Part shown: one piece after another, positions 59,239 to 64,000 of the stretch
Numbering within the stretch: position 1 is the first letter of the stretch
Layout of the letters: every line of letters begins with the position of its first letter
Assembly (NCBI GenBank): GCA_965198185.1
Contig: CBDAOU010000002.1
Span: 1,798,001-1,862,000 of the forward strand
Direction: 5' to 3'
Origin: JAJECS01 sp965198185
GTDB taxonomy: Bacteria > Chloroflexota > UBA11872
DNA length: 64,000 nucleotides
Notes under the pieces: generated by a model
What the model was told of the DNA's origin: nothing
The model's database searches: none
Seen by the model: only the letters and a program-made list of their open reading frames with translations
Translations under genes and position numbers: made by a program

Positions 59239-59438
59239 CTCGCCGCCCAGCGCGTCGATCTCGCGGACAAGATTTCCCTTGCCGGACCGCCAATCGACGG
59301 ATTGCAGGGCATGAGCGCCACGCCGGACATGTCGAGCGTAAGCACCAGGGTGCGGGCGCCCATGCGGGCGGCGGCCAGCGCCGCCTCACAGCCCGCGTGG
59401 CCGGAGCCGACCACGATGACGTCGTAGTCCGCCGCCAT
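59193..59438 (-). CDS. mnmG: MnmG N-terminal part, out of frame with the rest
   Basis: 81 residues with the FAD dinucleotide motif VIVVGSGHAGCEAALAAARMG and LMPCNPSIGGPA, then unrelated sequence. In the other frame the following bases give GKGNLVREIDALGGEMGRN, exactly what should come next. One base has been lost near 59280-59286 relative to the expected CCG-GCN-AAG-GGA. ATG at 59438 (MAADYDVIVVG) is the best start; one at 59453 adds five residues. As mnmG is widely conserved, a sequence error or very recent mutation is more likely than an old pseudogene. Confidence 0.85.
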   Translation of the reverse strand: MAADYDVIVVGSGHAGCEAALAAARMGARTLVLTLDMSGVALMPCNPSIGGPAREILSARSTRWAARWAATPTARSSKSAS

Positions 59439-59497
59439 GGTCAGGGACGACACGGGATCACGCCGCTCAATCCCGGGCTGAGGCAGGAGTCGCCCGC

Positions 59498-59503
59498 TAT
59501 AAT
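59498..59503 (+). promoter_or_regulatory. Consensus -10 element TATAAT before the unknown four-gene operon
   Basis: A perfect TATAAT lies in the 64-base gap between the divergent mnmG start and the first unknown gene. It overlaps the TTG at 59503, so translation should begin further downstream. The -35 region is weak. Confidence 0.5.
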
Positions 59504-60294
59504 TGGCATCAGTGTGTTGGCCGGCCGATCATTCCGTTGGTCACACTCCGGAGCCCATTATCGTCACCAGCGGGCCTGACTTCACCACCCAAGTGGTCGA
59601 CGCCTTTGTCGTGCCCACCGAGACGGGCGCCGCCTTCTTCATCGACGCGGACTATACGGCGCTCGACGCCGCCAACGGGCCGGTCCAGCTGGCCATCTAC
59701 AGTCCGTATGAGGTGTCTCCGGGCGAGGCCGCGGTGGTGCGTGCGCGGCTGGAGGCTGACCTGTTCAGCTATGCAGCGTCAGCGGCGGGCATTGGCCGGG
59801 CTTGGGCGCGACAGGCGCTGCTGGCGCTGCTCGAGCTCACAATCCTCGGGGTGCTGGTCGCGTTTCTGATCGCCAATCCGTCGCGGGTCGCGTTCATTAT
59901 CGGCTGGGCGCTTCCGTTCGGGTTCTTGATCGCCACCCGCTCGGCGCTGCACGCCTTTGCCCATCGCGAGATCGGTGCACGTGCGCGCCGCATGCTGGAA
60001 TCCGGGGCTGTGGTGGCCGAGCCGGCCATCGCGCAGTTTGGCGGCAGCTTGGCCCACGTGCGCGACATATGGCGCGGGCTCGAGGAAGGGGCGTTTGCCC
60101 GCGACACTGTCGCGCTCGAGCTGGCCGCGGAGCGGCTGCTGCGCTGGCCCGGCGCCGTCGCGTTCTATCGCTCACGGCGGCAAGCCGCCGATCAATCGCG
60201 GCCGCGGCCTCCGCGGCGCCGGCTGGCACGCCTGTTGCTGCCGGAACGGCCCGTCGCTCCGCTGACGACGCTCGTCGCCCGACCCCGTCCATGA
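59503..60294 (+). CDS. Unknown operon gene 1: two-TM membrane protein
   Basis: Up to 263 residues. The N-terminal 90 or so are predicted beta-rich and soluble (VVDAFVVPTETGAAFFIDADY, VQLAIYSPYEVSPGEAAVV). Two adjacent TM helices follow (about 102-123 and 128-151 by this numbering). The basic C-terminal half is helical and ends with a Pro/Arg-rich tail. The start is uncertain: TTG 59503 overlaps a consensus -10 box, and GTG at 59593 (MVDAFVVPTE) is a plausible alternative. No family recognised. Its stop overlaps the next ATG (ATGA), so it belongs to the coupled unknown operon. Confidence 0.65.
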   Translation: MASVCWPADHSVGHTPEPIIVTSGPDFTTQVVDAFVVPTETGAAFFIDADYTALDAANGPVQLAIYSPYEVSPGEAAVVRARLEADLFSYAASAAGIGRAWARQALLALLELTILGVLVAFLIANPSRVAFIIGWALPFGFLIATRSALHAFAHREIGARARRMLESGAVVAEPAIAQFGGSLAHVRDIWRGLEEGAFARDTVALELAAERLLRWPGAVAFYRSRRQAADQSRPRPPRRRLARLLLPERPVAPLTTLVARPRP

Positions 60295-61091
60295 TGCACC
60301 TGGTGTGCTGGGCAGTGCCGGTAAGCGGCGGCTACGTGCTGCGCGCCGATGAGGCGGCGCGCGCCGCCGTGCGCGCCGCCGACGGGCGCGGACCGCAGTT
60401 CCTGGACTGGGCGGTGGCCATCGTGCATTCAGGGCCAGCGGCCTTCGCCGCCGAGCGCGTCCGACGACAGGCCGTAATGGCGATCGAGGCGGCGATGCGC
60501 CACGGGACTCCGGCGCCAACCAGGGCTTCCGGGCGCTTCGCCCGACTGCGCCGCTCGTGGACATCGCTGATGCTCGGCGCGGCGCTCGTGGCGGTCTCGG
60601 GAACGCACTGGGTGCTCGCGCTGGCGGGGGCGTGGCTGCTCGCCGGGCGTCCCTGGGTCGCGGCGTTGCTCCGCATCGGCGCCCCAGAAGAACCCTGCAC
60701 GGCCTGGACGGGCGCGCCGGTGCACGTCACCGCCGAGCCCCACGCGGGTCTCGCGGAGGTTGCCGCCGCCATCGACAGCGCGCCCAACGACAGCACCGGC
60801 TACGGGCAAGCGCTGGCGCAGGCCCTGACGCTGGGGCTCAATGAAGCGGCAGCGGTCTATGCGGCCCTGATCAAGCACCCGAACCCGATGGCGCTGCCGG
60901 TTGAGGTCGGCATGTGGATGCCGTTGGAGTCCGCGCATGACCCGGCGCTGGCCGCGGCCGCCACGGATGTCGCCGAGGCGCCGGAACCGCAGCGCGACGG
61001 CGACAACGCCGATGCGGCCGCCGAGCCGGCGCCCGGCGGCGAGGCTCCCGACGACGAGGCTGCCGACGACCCAATGGACGACCTGCCATGA
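60291..61091 (+). CDS. Unknown operon gene 2: membrane protein with acidic tail
   Basis: A 266-residue protein of no family I recognise. It begins MMHLVCWAVPVSGGYVLRADEAARAAV, has one or two TM helices near 95-125 (LMLGAALVAVSGTHWVLALAGAWLLAG), then a soluble region with NDSTGYGQALAQALTLGLNEAA, and ends in an Ala/Asp/Glu/Pro tail. ATG at 60291 shares ATGA with gene 1, and its own stop shares ATGA with gene 3. The frame is open upstream to 59802, but that part overlaps gene 1. Confidence 0.7.
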   Translation: MMHLVCWAVPVSGGYVLRADEAARAAVRAADGRGPQFLDWAVAIVHSGPAAFAAERVRRQAVMAIEAAMRHGTPAPTRASGRFARLRRSWTSLMLGAALVAVSGTHWVLALAGAWLLAGRPWVAALLRIGAPEEPCTAWTGAPVHVTAEPHAGLAEVAAAIDSAPNDSTGYGQALAQALTLGLNEAAAVYAALIKHPNPMALPVEVGMWMPLESAHDPALAAAATDVAEAPEPQRDGDNADAAAEPAPGGEAPDDEAADDPMDDLP

Positions 61092-61990
61092 TCTTGCCTG
61101 GGGCGCGGAGTCTCGACATTCCCATGGACGTCGACCGGTTCGCGGACAGTCTGCGGGGGAGCAAGTGGCGCGAGATTCGGCAGACGCTTGGCGACACCTA
61201 CGAGGTGCAATCGCTGTATGAGGGTCCGTTGCCGGGCCTGCCGCAAGCGCAGGTGGTGCGCCTGTCATCCGGCGATCCCGACAGCCCCGTCCGGATTCTG
61301 ATCGACGCGGTGCCGCTGAGCCTTTCGCGGCCAGTGCTGGTGGCCGGGCGCGCGGTGACTCGGGTATTCACCTCACGCGCCCGCGAGCGGGCCGCCCTGC
61401 TCGACCAGATCGCCCTGCGGCTCCACCTGGTCGAGGTGGACGGGGACGCGGCCGATATCCCTCCATTGCCGCTGGCATCCGGGCTCGATGGCGGTTTGCG
61501 TCTGGCGCATAGCGTGGCCAACGACCAGGCGTGGGGTGCGTTGCGCGCGTCGGTGCAGCGGTTCCGGCCCACGCTAGCCATGGACCTCCGTGATGCCGGG
61601 GCGGCGGTGCCCAACGCGCATCTGGCGCTCATGGTCCATAGCCTGACGCATCCGGCCGGCGACGTCGGCGCCGCGTCGCTCCCAGGTACGACGGAAGCCA
61701 GAGCCATCGCGCGGGACGTTCGGCGCCGCGGTATTTCGCCATACACGGGGACGCCGCACGAGTGCGCCGCGGCCGGCTTGCGGATCCTGGGCAACGGCGC
61801 TCTGACTCGCATGAGCCCGCGCGACCCTTCCCGATCCGTCGCCAGCGTTGCGAGCGACATCGGAGCGGCCATTGGGATCACGGCGCTGGCGCTGGGGATG
61901 CAGGAGCTTGACCGGGCGATCGCCCTCGTCGAGAGCGCGGCCGCGGGCGTCGATCAGTCGATCCGCGAATTTCGGCGGATGGGGGCCTAG
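61088..61990 (+). CDS. Unknown operon gene 3: soluble protein
   Basis: A 300-residue protein without a clear TM segment. It begins LDIPMDVDRFADSLRGSKWREIRQTLGDTYEV and has an alpha/beta pattern with RILIDAVPLSL, LLDQIALRLHLVEV, and a helical C-terminus (LDRAIALVESAAAGVDQSIREF). No catalytic motif or known family is evident. It starts inside the stop of gene 2 and ends directly against the start of gene 4, with no intergenic base. As the only soluble member it may be the cytoplasmic partner of the three membrane proteins. Confidence 0.7.
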   Translation: MILPGARSLDIPMDVDRFADSLRGSKWREIRQTLGDTYEVQSLYEGPLPGLPQAQVVRLSSGDPDSPVRILIDAVPLSLSRPVLVAGRAVTRVFTSRARERAALLDQIALRLHLVEVDGDAADIPPLPLASGLDGGLRLAHSVANDQAWGALRASVQRFRPTLAMDLRDAGAAVPNAHLALMVHSLTHPAGDVGAASLPGTTEARAIARDVRRRGISPYTGTPHECAAAGLRILGNGALTRMSPRDPSRSVASVASDIGAAIGITALALGMQELDRAIALVESAAAGVDQSIREFRRMGA

Positions 61991-63508
61991 ATGGCCTCGG
62001 CAGGGCGTCCATCCAGCAGCTCCAGCTTCGAGGCGGCGCGCCACGCGCCCAGCATGCCCATCGAGTACGCGCCGATCGCGGTGGGGCCGAAGGACGGCGT
62101 GCTGGTGGCGCACGACCGACGCCGCTTGAGCGATGCCTTCGTACGCGGAATTCCCATCTCACGCACGCTGCGGATCGAGGAGCTTCCCGAGGACGTTGCC
62201 AGCGTCGCTCGCGTTGAGGTTGGCACGATTCGGCGCTTGCGCCAGGCGGTTCAGGCGGCGCAAGCACGCCGCTGGCGGGTCTACGTGGCGGCAGCCGGGC
62301 TGCCGTTCTTGACGGCGGCGTTGCTGGGACTGCTCGGCGTATGGCTGGGAACGATTCCAGTCATCGGCGAGCCGCTCGGCGCCTTCGTGGGCACCGCCGG
62401 CGGCAACGTGGGCGGGCTGCCGCTGGCGGCGGTCATCGCGGCCTTGCCATCGGTCTGGTGGATCCGACGCGTCCGCCGCGCGGCACGCGCCTCGCCGCAG
62501 CTCAACCTGCGCCCGGATTTGATCGCCACCAGTGAGCTCACGGTGCAAGACGATCTCGGGCCGTTCGCCGCCGACGCCCGCGAGACGATGCGCAGCATTG
62601 GCGGCATCCTCAGCGGCAACCCGCGTCCCAGCGGGGAACAGGCGCATCGCCTCGCCACGCGATTCAGCGCGCTGGCGCGCATTGCCGCGCGTCACGAGGT
62701 GCCGTCCGTGGTTGCCTTTGCGGCCGACGCCAGCGAGCAGTTCCGCGTAGCGTCGCAACCGCCCGCACGACTCATTCCCGGCCTGCGATTGCGCCGCCGC
62801 CCCGCCAGCGTGGCTCGGATTCTTGCCCCGTACATGCAGAGGCGGGCGCCGCGAATCACGGCGCGAGCGTCTCGTCTGCTGGGGATCACGAGCGGGCTGA
62901 TCGTTGCAGCCGCCGCGTTCGTTCTCGCCGGCGCATTCAGGATCGGAGGCGATGAAGCGCTGCTGTTGCGATCGAACGAGGCCATCGTCTTCCCGTCATC
63001 GGCCGCCGTACTCTCCCTGTTCAAGCCCGGGTTCGACGGTCCGGCGGAGCCCAGCCCAAGCATGTTGACGGTGGTGCAAGGTCCCGGCATCTTTTGGAGT
63101 TGGCCGCGGCCGATCACCGAACGCCAACTCGTCCCGCTGACGAACCGCGCACTCGAAATCTCGGTGCCGTTTCCGGGAGATCCACCCGGCCAACGCCTGG
63201 ACATTGAATTCCGCTACGAGATCGACGACCTGAAGTCATTTGTCGCCACCATGGAATCCCTCGAAGAGATTGATGCCGCGTTGGCGCGGGTGATTGCGGA
63301 CGAATTGGGCGACGGCTTCGCTGAGCGCTACGCGACGGAAGTTGCGGCGCCGAACGCTCTGCCGGCGCCGTTCATCGCCGCCGGGCTCCGCGAGGGCGTC
63401 GGCGAACTGCTGAGCCTTTTCGTTCAGTTCACGGAAGTCAACGACATATTCGCGACGTTCGGCGTAACGCTGCGGCCCGACCCATCGCACAGCTTCACGG
63501 GAGGGTGA
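61991..63508 (+). CDS. Unknown operon gene 4: multi-TM protein with an SPFH-like C-terminal region
   Basis: A 505-residue protein. Two hydrophobic segments lie near 97-120 and 135-157, and a third near 296-316 (LLGITSGLIVAAAAFVLAGAF). After the third, residues about 325-490 read GPGIFWSWPRPITERQLVPL, then LDIEFRYEIDDLKSFVATME and a helix of EEIDAALARVIADEL. That order resembles SPFH/band 7 domains of HflK, HflC and stomatin proteins (GPGL-x-W-x-x-P..P, a VxxxYxIxDxxxF strand, then a helix). It is inference by eye. ATG at 61991 follows the gene 3 stop directly. Confidence 0.7.
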   Translation: MASAGRPSSSSSFEAARHAPSMPIEYAPIAVGPKDGVLVAHDRRRLSDAFVRGIPISRTLRIEELPEDVASVARVEVGTIRRLRQAVQAAQARRWRVYVAAAGLPFLTAALLGLLGVWLGTIPVIGEPLGAFVGTAGGNVGGLPLAAVIAALPSVWWIRRVRRAARASPQLNLRPDLIATSELTVQDDLGPFAADARETMRSIGGILSGNPRPSGEQAHRLATRFSALARIAARHEVPSVVAFAADASEQFRVASQPPARLIPGLRLRRRPASVARILAPYMQRRAPRITARASRLLGITSGLIVAAAAFVLAGAFRIGGDEALLLRSNEAIVFPSSAAVLSLFKPGFDGPAEPSPSMLTVVQGPGIFWSWPRPITERQLVPLTNRALEISVPFPGDPPGQRLDIEFRYEIDDLKSFVATMESLEEIDAALARVIADELGDGFAERYATEVAAPNALPAPFIAAGLREGVGELLSLFVQFTEVNDIFATFGVTLRPDPSHSFTGG

Positions 63509-63559
63509 GCACGGGCGGCACGGCCCCGACGTTGCGCTCCTGGGGGTAATAATCCCTTC

Positions 63560-64000
63560 ATGGCAACGCTTGGCGAACAACTGCGGACCGCCCGCGAAGC
63601 CGCCGCGCTGACCATCGAGGAAGCCGCCGTCGTGACGCATATTCCGCGTGAGCACTTGGCAGCTCTGGAGGCGGACGAGTTCGCTTCGCTTCCGGGGCCG
63701 CCGTTCAATGCCGGATTCATTCGCATCTATGCGGACGCGCTGCGGCTGCCGGTCGAGCCGCTGCTGGACATGTACTACGCACAGGCGGGCGAGCACCCCG
63801 CAGCCGTCACCGCCGCAGCAGGCCCAAGCGTGCGGCGTGGGCCCCCGCTGATGCTGGCCGTCCTGCCGCTCGCCGGGGCGCTCGGCGTGATCCTTGCGGT
63901 GCTGATCTTGAACACCTTTGGCGGGCAGACGGGCGGCGGCGCCGCACCGGACGACGCCGACGCCGGTGCGCCGACGACCGTCGCGCGCGGAGCCGTGTTC
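63560..64000 (+). CDS. RodZ-like helix-turn-helix membrane protein, 5' part
   Basis: 147 codons are visible before the window ends. The N-terminus MATLGEQLRTAREAAALTIEEAAVVTHIPREHLAALEADEF followed by FNAGFIRIYADAL is the HTH_25 domain of RodZ, which contacts MreB and shapes the cell. A TM helix lies near 97-116 (PLMLAVLPLAGALGVILAVLI), followed by a Gly/Ala/Asp-rich periplasmic start. The C-terminal beta domain lies beyond the edge. ATG at 63560 is 51 bases after the unknown operon; GGGGGTAATAATCCC just upstream may hold its signals. Confidence 0.85.
   Translation, partial: MATLGEQLRTAREAAALTIEEAAVVTHIPREHLAALEADEFASLPGPPFNAGFIRIYADALRLPVEPLLDMYYAQAGEHPAAVTAAAGPSVRRGPPLMLAVLPLAGALGVILAVLILNTFGGQTGGGAAPDDADAGAPTTVARGAVF

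Overview
This is a GC-rich, gene-dense bacterial chromosome segment, probably from a member of the Chloroflexota. That is inference from several traits together: a peptide-binding lipoprotein whose linker is built of Val/Glu/Lys repeats, lipoproteins with long Thr/Pro/Ala linkers, a DUF3179 lipoprotein, an EF-G2-type GTPase, a DnaE-type Pol III with an acidic C-terminal insert, an Lhr helicase and a DnaQ/UvrC-like fusion. Both window edges cut a gene: an amidohydrolase on the left and a RodZ-like protein on the right. Single-base breaks in two otherwise well-conserved genes (lhr, mnmG) suggest either recent decay or read/assembly errors. Region 1 (1-16.1 kb) is catabolic. It holds an M19 dipeptidase, an aminotransferase, a complete oligopeptide ABC importer (binding protein, two permeases, two ATPases), a short-chain dehydrogenase, a GH4 glycosidase and a cupin. 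A minus-strand trio follows: two AstE/AspA-type deacylases, one with all its metal ligands lost, on either side of an M20 peptidase. A 20-nt palindrome lies just upstream of the trio. Region 2 (16.1-22.9 kb) holds proB-proA, a free-standing ComEC-type metallo-beta-lactamase domain, a divergent EF-G2 gene and an M42 aminopeptidase. Region 3 (22.9-29.2 kb) is accessory and rich in dispersed palindromes. A vapBC-like pair, whose toxin has no ordinary start codon, sits between copies of one GC-rich palindrome family. Two secreted lipoproteins and a methyltransferase follow. Region 4 (29.2-39.3 kb) looks like a defence island. It contains a frameshifted type ISP-like restriction-modification gene carrying in-frame palindrome insertions, an orphan HicB, the 3' relic of a second restriction-modification gene, and a translationally coupled chain of AAA ATPase, DUF4276 protein and an Lhr helicase in two frames. 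Region 5 (39.4-53.9 kb) is mostly housekeeping: a TlpA-like thioredoxin with CcdA, an unknown membrane protein, tRNA-Cys, a DnaQ/GIY-YIG nuclease, a small membrane protein, a beta-hydroxyacid dehydrogenase, a TIM-barrel isomerase, dnaE, an MFS transporter and a parvulin-like foldase. Region 6 (53.9-64 kb) has rpsF-ssb-rpsR, an alpha/beta hydrolase, a family 5 uracil-DNA glycosylase and a frameshifted mnmG. It ends with a compact four-gene operon of unrecognised, mostly membrane proteins, followed by the rodZ-like gene. The best candidates for undescribed biology are the ATPase/DUF4276/helicase chain, the unknown four-gene operon, the dead-plus-live deacylase pair, and palindromes that have become protein-coding.
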